A stretch of 64,000 nucleotides of DNA, taken from positions 77,719 to 141,718 of the forward strand of contig HG799464.1 in assembly GCA_000531095.1 (NCBI GenBank), given 5' to 3'. Shown here piece by piece: positions 1 to 8,729 of the stretch. The stretch's first letter is position 1; each line of letters opens with the position of its first letter. This DNA comes from Gemmata massiliana (GTDB taxonomy: Bacteria > Planctomycetota > Planctomycetia > Gemmatales > Gemmataceae). A program made the translations under genes and the position numbers. The notes under the pieces were generated by a model, which was given only the letters and a program-made list of their open reading frames with translations, made no database searches and was not told where the DNA came from.

Positions 1-749
1 ATCGAGATCGACGCGACCGGCGTTCGGCAACAGGGACCAAACGGCGAAGCGCGATGGCGGTCGTCGAGCTGATTTTCAATCCGCTTCCGGATCGGGAGCG
101 TGTGTTCGAGGGCTTGCCCAAGCCGGGCGAGTCGATGCGTGCCCGGTACACAAGCGGGCTGTACCCATTGGCGGAAATGGGACCGCTGTTACGCCGCCAA
201 GGCGCGCAAGTGGGGTTGGGTCACGCGGAGGTGTGGGTGGCGATCACCGACGGCGGCGCGGGTTTGGAGGACTTCGTCCGCTTGAACTTCCCGCGCGTGG
301 AAGCGGTGATCTTGGACTTCTATCACGCGGCGGAGTATCTGGCGAAACTGGCGGCGGCGTTGCACCCAACCGACGAAGAAGCGGCGCTTGCGCAGACGAC
401 GTCGTGGTCGCGTGTGCTACGGGATGAAGGCGGCGAAGTGATGATGAGGGTGCTGGAAGAATGGGAGTGGCCGAATCGCAAGGGGCTGCCGGCGGTCCGT
501 GCGGAGGTGCTGGGTTACTTCGGCAATCAGGTGCATCGGATGGACTATCCGAGTTACGAAGCCAACGGCTGGTACATCGGATCGGGTGCGGTGGAGAGCG
601 CGTGCAAGACGGTGGTGGGCCAACGATTGAAGGGATCGGGGATGCGATGGAGCCAAGAGGGCGCACACGCACTCTGCCACGTCCGCGCCCTGTATCGCAG
701 TGAACACAGCCAGTGGACCGACTTCTGGAGACGATCCACCGCCGCCTGA
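1..749 (+). pseudogene. ISKra4-family transposase, 3' part, frameshifted
   Basis: This is the C-terminal part of a transposase whose 5' end lies before the window. The stretch from 54 carries residues typical of ISKra4 enzymes, including a FYHAAEYL block and the closing WYIGSGAVESACKTVV and LKGSGMRWS motifs. Bases 1-48 read in frame 1 give IEIDATGVRQQGPNGEA, which matches the conserved segment expected just before the FNPLPD block, but that block is in frame 3. The coding sequence therefore needs a -1 shift (or has lost one base) around 45-55. The ATG at 54 is probably not a true start. Either the element is decayed, or the shift is programmed, as in some IS families. No other IS gene is visible. 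Confidence 0.8.
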
Positions 750-763
750 CACAAACGTCCACC

Positions 764-785
764 AACTAAAGTGCTACCCACCCGG
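764..785 (+). mobile_element. possible right end of the ISKra4-type element
   Basis: Shortly after the transposase stop codon the sequence reads CTAAAGTGCTACCCACCC, a motif of the style seen at IS termini. The left end is outside the window, so the terminal inverted repeat cannot be confirmed. Confidence 0.3.
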
Positions 786-952
786 ATTCATTGTGGTAAT
801 TCGATGCCGAGAAGCTCCCATTTGGCCCGTCCTGGTAACCTCATCTGAAACTCGCACGTTACTCGCGCGACTCGTTTGCCAAGGCCACCACCGGTGCGAG
901 GTCGTCGATCTGGTGCTCGGCAAGGAATAACGGAAGGATCGTGGAGCGCTGT

Positions 953-2467
953 TCATTGCCGGTGCCGCGTCACCGCTCGTTCGATGACCCCAAACAGCAT
1001 TTCGATCGCGACCGCGAGGAGCGCAGCGGGGATCGCCCCTTCGAGCATGAGTGGGATATCGAACTTGTCGATCCCGCGCAGGATCGGGCGCCCGTACCCA
1101 CCGGCCCCGATGAACCCGCCGAGAGTCGCGGTTCCAACGTTGATGACCGCGGCCGTCCGCACACCGGCCAGGATCGTCGGGGCCGCCAGCGGCAATTCGA
1201 TGCGCCACAGAATCGCGAACGGTGGGAGCCCCAGCGCTTCGGCCGACTCGCGCAGCGGCCCCGGGATGCCGATCAGTCCCGCGTGCGTGTTGCGGACGAT
1301 CGGGAGCAGGCTGTAGAGAAACAGCGCTGCGATTGCTGGAGGCGCACCGATTCCTTTACCAACGAGCCACATCATGACCGGGATCATGAACAACAAGAGT
1401 GCCAGCGAGGGGATCGTCTGGAGTACGCCGGTAGTAGCGAGGATGCCCTTCCCCAAGATCGGATAGCGCACGGCGAGAACACCGAGCGGGACCGCGACGA
1501 GCACCGCGGCCAAGAGTGACGGGACGACGAGCTTGAGGTGCTCGTAGGTGGTAACGAGTATGCGTTCGGCGCGCGTCCCGTCCGAAGAAATGGTGCTGAG
1601 GTTGAACTCGGACTCTAAGAATTCACTCGCAACAGCGCCCTCTTTCCGCTTGTTCTGCGCGCCTTGCACCGCGGCGTTCATCTGCTGCATCGTTGGTTCC
1701 GAAATGCGCCCTTCGAGCCGGCGGAGCTGATCGACTACGGCCGGGGCGCGTTCGGCGAGGTCCGCGCGGTACAGCCACACGGCTTCATACGCGGGGAAAA
1801 AGTGTTGGTCGTCTTCCAGCACCAGAAGGTCATACTGAGCGATCTCGCCGTCGGTGGTGTACACCTCGGTCACATCAATCGCCTTCTCTACGAGCGCGCG
1901 GTAGGCGAGCGTGTGGTTCATGCCGGCCACGTCCGTTTGCGGCAAACTGTAGTGGCGTTTGACGCCGGGCCACCCGTCCGGGCGGTCGAGGAACTCGGGG
2001 ATGAATCTGCCCTTCAATCCCTTATGCGCGCGTAAGTCCGAAATCTTCGATATGCCTTTCGCAGCGGCAACATCCTTCCGCATACCGAGCGCGTAGTTGT
2101 TTCGGAACCCGAGCGAGCGGCTGACGCGAATCCCGTGTGCGGCGAGCGCCGCGGCGAGATCATGCGGATCGTCTTGTAGGATCTGTCGCGTGATGGTGCC
2201 GGTGTACTCGACGTAGGCGTCGATGTCTCCTTGTTTGAGCGCGAGCCACAGCGCGGGCGTGCCCCCGAGGTCGTCGCGGCGCGCCTGGGAACCTGCGTGG
2301 CGCGCGAGTTGTGCCCCCATTTCCGCGAGGATGATCGATTCCGTGAACTTCTTCGCGCCGATCACGACCGGTTTATGTGTTGGTCGCGCGCACCCCGGTA
2401 CGAGAGCGATGGCGGTCGCGAGCGCCGCACACACGAGCGCCGGAGAGAGAGCTTTTGGGCACTTCAC
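953..2467 (-). CDS. ABC transporter substrate-binding/permease fusion (OpuC/EgtU-like)
   Basis: A 504-residue fusion for quaternary-amine-type import. The start is the GTG at 2467, which overlaps the upstream ATPase stop as GTGA and gives a lipoprotein signal with lipobox LVPGC. Residues of about 35-275 form an OpuCC-type binding domain (GAKKFTESIILAEM, YVEYTGT). From about residue 290 there is a permease domain with several membrane spans, and an EAL..G coupling loop (ESAEALGLP). Known EgtU and OpuF fusions carry the permease first; here the binding domain is first and lipid-anchored. It is the last gene of an operon that begins with egtB and egtD, so ergothioneine, itself a betaine, is a plausible substrate. 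Glycine betaine, choline or carnitine remain possible. Confidence 0.88.
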   Translation of the reverse strand: MKCPKALSPALVCAALATAIALVPGCARPTHKPVVIGAKKFTESIILAEMGAQLARHAGSQARRDDLGGTPALWLALKQGDIDAYVEYTGTITRQILQDDPHDLAAALAAHGIRVSRSLGFRNNYALGMRKDVAAAKGISKISDLRAHKGLKGRFIPEFLDRPDGWPGVKRHYSLPQTDVAGMNHTLAYRALVEKAIDVTEVYTTDGEIAQYDLLVLEDDQHFFPAYEAVWLYRADLAERAPAVVDQLRRLEGRISEPTMQQMNAAVQGAQNKRKEGAVASEFLESEFNLSTISSDGTRAERILVTTYEHLKLVVPSLLAAVLVAVPLGVLAVRYPILGKGILATTGVLQTIPSLALLLFMIPVMMWLVGKGIGAPPAIAALFLYSLLPIVRNTHAGLIGIPGPLRESAEALGLPPFAILWRIELPLAAPTILAGVRTAAVINVGTATLGGFIGAGGYGRPILRGIDKFDIPLMLEGAIPAALLAVAIEMLFGVIERAVTRHRQ

Positions 2468-3201
2468 GCGGGCACCTCCGGCCCGCGCTGGGCCTGCACG
2501 AACCGGGTGACGAACGGGTCCGCGGCGCGGTGCCACAAGTCCGCGGGGCTGCCTTCCTGAACGATCCGCCCGTCGCGCAAGAGTACGACGCGGTCCGCAA
2601 AGAACGTCGCTTCGCCCAGGTCGTGTGTCACCATGACCACGGTTTTGGCGAGCGCGCGGAAGATGTCTCGCAGCTCCGCTTGGAGTTCGGCACGAACGAG
2701 CGGATCGAGTGCGCCCAGGGGTTCATCGAGCAGGAGCGCGTCCGGGTTCAGCATCAGGGCACGCATCAGCCCGACGCGCTGGCGCTGACCGCCCGAGAGT
2801 TGGTGCGGGTAACGGTCCAGGCCGTCGAGCGGGAACCGCGTGAGTTCGGCGAGCTCGTTTACGCGGGCCTCGATTGTGTCCCGCGGTCGGCCCAGGTGCC
2901 GGGCCATCAGCGTGACGTTCCCGCGCGCGGTCAGGTGCGGAAACAGCCCGCCGTCTTGAATGACGTACCCGACCCGCAGGCGGATCGCACGCGCTGTAGC
3001 CGGTGTGACGCGCTCACCATCGAAATAGACCGCACCCGTGTCCGGTGCGAAAAGTCCGATCAGGAGTCGTAACAGCGTGGACTTTCCGCACCCGCTGGGG
3101 CCGATGAGCACGGTCGTTTGCCCGGCGGGTACGTTTAGTGAAAGTGGCCCCAACGCGGCGCGCCGGGCGAACACCTTCGAGACGTCGTTCAGCGCGAACA
3201 T
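2464..3201 (-). CDS. ABC transporter ATP-binding protein (OpuCA/EgtV-like)
   Basis: A 245-residue ATPase with Walker A GPSGCGKST, signature LSGGQRQRVG, Walker B ALLLDEP and an H-loop THD. I chose the ATG at 3201 because it starts the conserved FALNDVSKVF segment and overlaps the stop of the DUF427 gene by one base (TGATG). Upstream in-frame codons up to 3354 lie inside that gene. Its own stop overlaps the next gene start as GTGA. It lacks the C-terminal CBS domains of OpuCA and ProV, so it resembles the shorter EgtV type. It would energise the fused permease encoded directly downstream. Confidence 0.9.
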   Translation of the reverse strand: MFALNDVSKVFARRAALGPLSLNVPAGQTTVLIGPSGCGKSTLLRLLIGLFAPDTGAVYFDGERVTPATARAIRLRVGYVIQDGGLFPHLTARGNVTLMARHLGRPRDTIEARVNELAELTRFPLDGLDRYPHQLSGGQRQRVGLMRALMLNPDALLLDEPLGALDPLVRAELQAELRDIFRALAKTVVMVTHDLGEATFFADRVVLLRDGRIVQEGSPADLWHRAADPFVTRFVQAQRGPEVPA

Positions 3202-3482
3202 CAGGCGGTCACCGTTACGCCCTTCCAGAACGCGATGTAACCGGCAATATTTTTCGCCGCGTCCTTCGGCTCCGGGTAGTACCACGCGGCGTCCGGGTTC
3301 CGCTGGCCGCCGGCCACAACGGTGTAGTAGCTCGCGGTCCCCTTCCAGGAGCACACGGTGTGCGTGGTGCTCGGCTCAAAGTGCTCTTTATGGATCGCGT
3401 CCGGCGGGAAGTAGTGGTTCCCTTCGACAACAACGGTTTGGTCCGATTCGGCCAGTACGGTTCCGTTCCACATCGCCTTCAT
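3201..3482 (-). CDS. DUF427 domain protein
   Basis: A 93-residue protein that matches the DUF427 family over its whole length: MWNGTVLAES near the N-terminus, a central CSWKG and a WYYPEP segment. DUF427 is a small beta-rich fold of unknown function. The ATG at 3482 fits the domain boundary. It lies 29 bases downstream of egtD and overlaps the ABC ATPase start by one base, so it is probably co-transcribed. A link to ergothioneine is inferred from position only. Confidence 0.85.
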   Translation of the reverse strand: MKAMWNGTVLAESDQTVVVEGNHYFPPDAIHKEHFEPSTTHTVCSWKGTASYYTVVAGGQRNPDAAWYYPEPKDAAKNIAGYIAFWKGVTVTA

Positions 3483-3511
3483 GGTGCCGACTCCGGGATT
3501 ATGGGCGCGTG

Positions 3512-4459
3512 TTACTGTGCGGTCAGGTACAGCACGGCGAAATAGTTCTGCGCGTCGGTCCACGTTTCGTCCAACCGCAGCCCGCACGCAGTGACGCGGG
3601 CGGCCAGTTCGGGCACGCTGTACTTGTACGAATTCTCGGTGTGAATCGATTCACCCGCGCGGAAATCGAACGTCGCCGACCCGACGCGCATGCGCTGCTC
3701 GATTGTGCTCACGAGGTGCATTTCGATCCGTGATTGGTCACGATTATAAAACGCGAGGTGCCGGAACGTGTCGGGAACGAAGTTCGCCCCTAATTCACGG
3801 TTGATTCGTACCAACAGATTGCGATTAAAAGCGGCCGTCACGCCCGCCGCGTCGTTGTACGCCCGTTCGAGAACGGTGACGTCTTTTCGCAAATCGACCC
3901 CGAGGAGCAGTCCTCCACCTGGGCCAACGATTCGCGCCACGCGGCGGAGCAGGGCGTCGGCCTCGTGCGGATCAAAGTTGCCAATAGTCGAACCCGGGAA
4001 GTACACAACTCGCCGGTTGGCTGGTACCGATGGCAGGTCGAAAGACGTGGTGAAGTCTGCAACGACCGGAGTGATGTCAAGCGCGGGGTAGTCGACCGCG
4101 AGTGCGGTGGCGGCCCCGCGCAGGTGCTCCCCGGACACATCGACGGGGGCATACGCGGTCGGTTGGTCGAGTCGATCGAGGAGCAATCGCACTTTGGTCA
4201 GGCTGCCCGCGCCGAGTTCGATCAAAAGGCACCGCGGTCCGCACCGCGCGGCCATCTCGCGTGCGTGCGCGGTCATGATGGTGAGTTCGGTTCGCGTCGG
4301 GTAATACTCGTCCAGTTCGGTGATCTCGTCGAACAACCGCGACCCGACCGCGTCGTAGAAGTATTTGGCCGGCAACCGCTTCTGGGGAAGGGACAGGCCG
4401 GCGAGCACATCAGCCCGGAACCGGCGGTTCGGGCACGCGAGCCACGGGGTGTTCGTCAT
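3512..4459 (-). CDS. egtD: L-histidine N-alpha-methyltransferase EgtD
   Basis: A 315-residue enzyme that trimethylates histidine to hercynine with S-adenosylmethionine, the first step of ergothioneine synthesis. Visible marks are the N-terminal KYFYDAVGSRLFDEIT and EYYPTRTE blocks, the SAM motif ELGAGSLTK at residues 81-89, YAPVDVSGEHL and YFPGSTIGNFDP. The C-terminal segment with ENSYKYS is also typical of the EgtD (DUF2260) family. The ATG at 4459 overlaps the egtB stop as ATGA, which implies translational coupling. Confidence 0.95.
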   Translation of the reverse strand: MTNTPWLACPNRRFRADVLAGLSLPQKRLPAKYFYDAVGSRLFDEITELDEYYPTRTELTIMTAHAREMAARCGPRCLLIELGAGSLTKVRLLLDRLDQPTAYAPVDVSGEHLRGAATALAVDYPALDITPVVADFTTSFDLPSVPANRRVVYFPGSTIGNFDPHEADALLRRVARIVGPGGGLLLGVDLRKDVTVLERAYNDAAGVTAAFNRNLLVRINRELGANFVPDTFRHLAFYNRDQSRIEMHLVSTIEQRMRVGSATFDFRAGESIHTENSYKYSVPELAARVTACGLRLDETWTDAQNYFAVLYLTAQ

Positions 4460-5709
4460 GTGGGAGAGTCCTTCGCAAGTCGGAGACCGGAGAACTGCCA
4501 ACGGGCGTCGGGCGGGAAAAAGTTGCGGTAAGTTGATCGAACGTGACCCGCGGGGGTGACGCACGACCCGCCGCGGAGCACTATCTGGTTGCACATGAAT
4601 TTCCCGTTGTACTCGCCCAGCGCCCCAGTTGCGGGACGGTACCCCGGGTACGCGACATACGGGCTGGCGGTCCACACCCACACGCCGCCGTACATCGCGC
4701 GGTCGCTCACGGGGTGCAAGTGGCCCGAGTCGAGGAAGATGCCGTCTACTTCATGCGAACTCGCTGCGACTTCCCATTCAGCTTCCGTCGGTAATCGCGC
4801 GTCCGCCCAGCGCGCGAACGCATCCGCCTCGTAGAAACTGACGTGGCACACCGGTTCGTTGGGATCGAGTGATCGGGAGCCACGGAGGGTGAACTGCTCC
4901 CATGAGTCTCTTTCGCGGTGCCAGTAGAGCGGCGCGGTCCAACCGTTCTTTTGGCGCGCGGACCAGCCGTCGGAGAGCCACCATTCCGGGCGGTCGTACC
5001 CACCGTCTTCCAGGAACTCCATGAACTCTCCGTTAGTAATCGGCCGGGACGCGATCTGGAATCCGGACACGAATACGTTGTGAGCCGGACCCTCGTTGTC
5101 GAACGCGAATGTGTTTCGCATGTGACCGATCTGGCGCACGCCCGGTAAGTGCGATTCCCATTCGAGCGCGCACGCGGCCTCTTTCGGGGGCACATCGGGC
5201 GGGGCATAGGCCGGGCGCAGCGGGTTCAGCCCGAAGGCGTGTTTTAAATCGGTGAGCAGAAGTTCCTGGTGCTGCTCTTCGTGATTCGCCCCGAGTTCCA
5301 TGATCGGAGCGATCGCAGTGAGAGTACGGTCCTCGGCCGACTCGATGAGTGCCAGGACGTGCTCGTCGACCGCGTGACGGTAGGCGTACACTTCGGCGAC
5401 GGTGGGGCGCGAGAGCAGTCCGCGTGCGGCGCGCGGCCACCGGTCGCCGACCGCGTCGTAGTAGGAGTTAAACAGGTAGCCGAACTGCGGGTGATGCGGG
5501 CGGTAATTAGGTACGTGTGGGGCGAGAACAAACGTCTCGAAGAACCACGCCGTGTGCGCCAGGTGCCATTTCGGTGGGCTGCAATCGGGCATCGACTGGA
5601 GCTGGTAGTCTTCCGGCTCCAACCGCGCACACAGCTTCTCGGTCGCTGCGCGAGCAGCCCGATAGCGAGCCGCGAGTGCGTGCCGGTCGGTCGGTGCGAA
5701 ATGCTGCAT
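4456..5709 (-). CDS. egtB: ergothioneine synthase EgtB (sulfoxide synthase)
   Basis: A 417-residue non-haem iron enzyme that joins hercynine to a thiol donor with oxygen. The N-terminal DinB-like domain shows the iron-binding histidines H52 (in HLAHTAWFFE), H143 and H147 (in HEEQHQELLL). The C-terminal FGE-sulfatase-like domain shows RLPTEAEWE, VWVWTASPY and the closing FSGLRLAKD. No egtA, egtC or egtE is seen here, so the thiol donor may be cysteine rather than gamma-glutamylcysteine, as in some thermophilic EgtB types; this is inference. First gene of the operon; a G-rich GGGGGG precedes the ATG. Confidence 0.95.
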   Translation of the reverse strand: MQHFAPTDRHALAARYRAARAATEKLCARLEPEDYQLQSMPDCSPPKWHLAHTAWFFETFVLAPHVPNYRPHHPQFGYLFNSYYDAVGDRWPRAARGLLSRPTVAEVYAYRHAVDEHVLALIESAEDRTLTAIAPIMELGANHEEQHQELLLTDLKHAFGLNPLRPAYAPPDVPPKEAACALEWESHLPGVRQIGHMRNTFAFDNEGPAHNVFVSGFQIASRPITNGEFMEFLEDGGYDRPEWWLSDGWSARQKNGWTAPLYWHRERDSWEQFTLRGSRSLDPNEPVCHVSFYEADAFARWADARLPTEAEWEVAASSHEVDGIFLDSGHLHPVSDRAMYGGVWVWTASPYVAYPGYRPATGALGEYNGKFMCNQIVLRGGSCVTPAGHVRSTYRNFFPPDARWQFSGLRLAKDSPT

Positions 5710-5869
5710 CCGCCCCCCAGGGAATGTGACTTCCGAATCGGCTCAGCCGGCCGGGAGCGATTCGCCCTGAGAAGCAATATACGCGCCGGAGCAAAACTCT
5801 TACTCGACGGGAGGCGAGAAGTGAACGCGATCGCACGAGTACGTCTGGTTAAAGACCCGCGCGATTCGT

Positions 5870-6655
5870 TTACGAGCAGGATGCACGCGACTGATCGTGT
5901 GCAGGTGGGTTGTTCGGAATCGGAGCTTCGACCGGCCGGAGTTGGACCGCCACCGCTCGCACGTCGGGGTCGGGGAGCAGGTTCGTAGCGAGAACCTCAA
6001 TTCGGGTGGAACTCCCGTCTCGAAGAAGAAAGCGAGTATTGATCGAGAGGCGCTCGCCGGGCGTGGCCAGAACCCGTTCCAGCCAGGTGCTCACGTCTTT
6101 TCGGTCGTCCGGGTGAACTGAGCCCCACAAATCCGTGCCCGAAAGCTCGTCGGCCGTAAGTCCGATCAGGCGTGCGGTGGCCGGGTTCGCGTACCGCACG
6201 GTGCCATCGGCCCCGACAAGAACTTCGCCGTCCGAGTTGCGCTCCACCAGGCCCCGGAACAATTGCCGAGTGTTCCGGAACTGTTCCGTCGTGCGCTTCC
6301 ATTCATCGATGTCGGTGCAGGTGCCGAACCACCGGACGACGCGCCCGTCGAAGTCGCGCACGGGTTCGGCGCGGATCAGGAACCACCGGTACTCGCCGTC
6401 GTGCCGCCGGAGCCGGTGCTCGATCTGGTGCGGGGTGCCGGCGCGCACGGCCGCCGTCCACGTTTCGAGCGTTTCTGGGAGATCGGACGGGTGAACCACC
6501 CACCCCCAATCCCATCCGAGGAGGTCATCGATCGGAAGGCCCGAGTACTCCGCGCACCGGCGGTTGAGGTACTCCAGTGTCCCGTCCGGACTGGCGACCC
6601 AGACCAATTGAGGCAGTGCGTCGATCGCTTGGCGGTAGTGAGAGGGCTCGGTCAT
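5870..6655 (-). CDS. PAS domain sensor protein without output domain
   Basis: About 261 residues made of two PAS domains. The first has QLVWVASPDGTLEYLN and the PAC-type tail RWFGTCTDIDEWKR. The second has VLVGADGTVRYAN and an SVHPDDR block. No histidine kinase, GGDEF or DNA-binding domain follows, so it probably signals by protein-protein contact or is a truncated sensor. The ATG at 6655 was chosen because it begins just before the first PAS domain; upstream in-frame codons reach 6763. It is monocistronic by position. Confidence 0.75.
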   Translation of the reverse strand: MTEPSHYRQAIDALPQLVWVASPDGTLEYLNRRCAEYSGLPIDDLLGWDWGWVVHPSDLPETLETWTAAVRAGTPHQIEHRLRRHDGEYRWFLIRAEPVRDFDGRVVRWFGTCTDIDEWKRTTEQFRNTRQLFRGLVERNSDGEVLVGADGTVRYANPATARLIGLTADELSGTDLWGSVHPDDRKDVSTWLERVLATPGERLSINTRFLLRDGSSTRIEVLATNLLPDPDVRAVAVQLRPVEAPIPNNPPAHDQSRASCS

Positions 6656-7549
6656 GGGAGAGGTCCAGATGGGGCCTGAAGAATGCATTATAGACCATTT
6701 GTCTGACCACAGTGAGCGGAATTGCCAGCGGGTTCTATTGGAGCTTCCAATGGATAGGGGCACGCAGGTAACGCGGGTGGTGTTGTTCTTGGACGAAATT
6801 TGTGCGAATTCGCGCGAAGGGTATTGACAGGGCTCAACGGGCAGGGGAAACTAGCGCCACTAACTCGATGACTTCGCTATAACACGAGTGTGGAATCGGG
6901 AACAGAACGGCCCGGGAACTCTCTCACCGGACCGTAAAATTACGCCACCCGGACTTGTGACAGTCTCTCCCTACTGTCACAAAATCCGGGTGGTGTTTTT
7001 CGTGGAATCACCTGAATACAGGCAGATTCGACGGCTTCGTTTTTGAGACCGATCCGGTCGTATAGAACGCCTCTCCCCTCGCTCTCCACGACGAACCGGC
7101 TCGTAACGAACGACAGTAAATGCAGCCGCCGCGCCGAGATCTTACGCGATCCGGAAGATTCGTTGTAAGTGATTGCGGTGTTTGGGTTTCGAGTATCGAT
7201 ATTTTTTTGTGTTCGCGAACTGTTGTGCTTCAGTTGCTCGCAATTCTCGCATTCAAGACCGCAACTGCCAATTGCCACGGCATCTGGTGAAGATTAGTCA
7301 ATCGATCGATATATTTTGCGGCAATATGTTTATTTCTCGCATCGGTCATGTTCCAATTCGCTTTTTGGGTCCGCGACCTTCAAACGGCACAAATACGTGG
7401 AATTCCACGAACCAGAATGGGCCTGCTATTTAAAGCTACGCAGGGTGTTTGTGATTGGTGAGAAAGTCATGGGAAGACGCGACTCACCGGTTTTCAATGA
7501 TCGCAAACCGGCTAAAAACGAGGGATGCACCTTCGCCTCGAGGTTCTGA
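6656..7549. other. long intergenic region, no supported gene
   Basis: Nearly 900 bases between divergent genes. Open frames here lack any recognisable family and run through AT-richer DNA (about 7180-7440) unlike the coding neighbours. The one clear structure is the hairpin at 6945-7000. Confidence 0.6.
6945..7000 (+). terminator. strong hairpin followed by a T run
   Basis: Left arm CCACCCGGACTTGTGACAG (6945-6963) pairs with CTGTCACAAAATCCGGGTGG (6974-6993) apart from a small internal mismatch and bulge; the loop is 10 bases and TGTTTTT follows. It has the form of an intrinsic terminator, but no plus-strand gene precedes it. It could end a small RNA or be a remnant of a miniature transposon. 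Confidence 0.45.
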
Positions 7550-8617
7550 ATGCGCACGCTGCTTTCTGTTTCTGCGACTTTGCTTCTGACGCTGCCGACT
7601 TTCGCCGCACCCGTTCCGGCACCCGCACCGCGCCCGGTAGTGCAAGCCGCGATTGAATCCTCGCTTCCCACTGCGGGAGGGCGAATCCGCCAGTTCGCGT
7701 TCGATGCCGATCCCGCCACGTACTTCGCGTCCGATCGCAACCCGACCAAGACCGATCACCTCACGCTGACGTTCGACCGCCCTGTTACCCTGAAATCGGT
7801 CGCAGTTGTGACCGGGCGACCGAACGGTGACGACGTACTCACCGACGGGGTACTGGAAGTGTCGGCCGACGGGATCGCGTTCGAGTCCGCCGCCAACTTC
7901 GAGAAGGGGAAGGCCACCGCCGATGTGGGCCGGTCGGTCAAAGCGGTTCGCGTCCGGCCGACCGCGGACCTGAAGGCACCGCTTGTGGTTCGCGAATTCA
8001 CGATCAATACGGAACCGCGCGTCGTCACGTTCCGGTACCCGGTCGAGTTCACGCTGGACGTGACCGACGCACCAGAAATGCGCGAGTGGGCCGAAAAGGT
8101 GGTCCGGGTTTGTGAGCGCCAGTACCCGATGATTTGCGACCTGCTGGCGAGCGAAGGGGTTCGTCCGCCGACCCAAATTCGCATGACGTTCCGGGCGAGC
8201 TACAACGGCGTGGCCGAGGCCGGCGGCGGGCGGATCACCGGCTCGGTGAAGTATTTCAAATCTCACCCGGAAGACGTCGGGGCGATGGTCCACGAAACCG
8301 CGCACTGCGTGCAGAACTACCGGGCGCGCGGGCTACCGGGGTGGCTGGTCGAGGGGATCGCGGACTACGTGCGGTTCTGGAAGTTCGAGCCGGGCACGGC
8401 CGGGCGCTTGAACCCCGAGCGGGCCAAGTTCGATGCGAGCTACCGGACCTCGGCCGCGTTCTTGGCGTTCGTCGCGGACAAGTACGATTCGCAACTGGTC
8501 ACGAAGTTGAACGCGCTGATGCGCGAAGGGAAGTACAACGTAGGGGCGTGGAAGACCTTGACCGGTAAGACGGTCGAGGAACTCAATCAGGAGTGGCGCC
8601 AATCGCTCGTGCGGTGA
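7550..8617 (+). CDS. secreted basic-secretory-protein-type metallopeptidase
   Basis: A 355-residue exported protein. Signal peptide MRTLLSVSATLLLTLPTFA with cleavage near residue 20. Residues 30-155 resemble a discoidin/F5-8C-type domain. Residues 160-350 match the plant-and-bacterial peptidase family (BSP, PF04450-like), with a zinc-binding H248-E249-x-x-H252 (VHETAHCVQNY) and a downstream acidic residue E269 in WLVEGIADYVRFW. Its likely place is outside the cytoplasmic membrane. The substrate is unknown. Direct ATG start; single gene. Confidence 0.8.
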   Translation: MRTLLSVSATLLLTLPTFAAPVPAPAPRPVVQAAIESSLPTAGGRIRQFAFDADPATYFASDRNPTKTDHLTLTFDRPVTLKSVAVVTGRPNGDDVLTDGVLEVSADGIAFESAANFEKGKATADVGRSVKAVRVRPTADLKAPLVVREFTINTEPRVVTFRYPVEFTLDVTDAPEMREWAEKVVRVCERQYPMICDLLASEGVRPPTQIRMTFRASYNGVAEAGGGRITGSVKYFKSHPEDVGAMVHETAHCVQNYRARGLPGWLVEGIADYVRFWKFEPGTAGRLNPERAKFDASYRTSAAFLAFVADKYDSQLVTKLNALMREGKYNVGAWKTLTGKTVEELNQEWRQSLVR

Positions 8618-8681
8618 CGCTGGTGGTGCGGTGCGGCGATTCGAGAGCCGTGTTCGCCGTGTTCACAAGAAACGGTTCCGT

Positions 8682-8720
8682 GGTTCTCGTTCCGATTTCG
8701 CGTACTTCGGAACGAGAACC
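8682..8720. terminator. perfect 14-bp inverted repeat between convergent genes
   Basis: GGTTCTCGTTCCGA (8682-8695) and TCGGAACGAGAACC (8707-8720) are exact complements with an 11-base loop. It lies between the ends of two convergent genes, so it is probably a bidirectional terminator, though no T run follows. Confidence 0.55.
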
Positions 8721-8729
8721 GGTGTCGTA

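Noticed and set aside
6940-7278. Minus-strand open frame of 112 residues
   Set aside because: It runs over the hairpin at 6945-7000 and has no family features; composition differs from coding neighbours.
7173-7433. Plus-strand open frame of 86 residues in AT-rich DNA
   Set aside because: Atypical composition and no ribosome binding site; probably non-coding.
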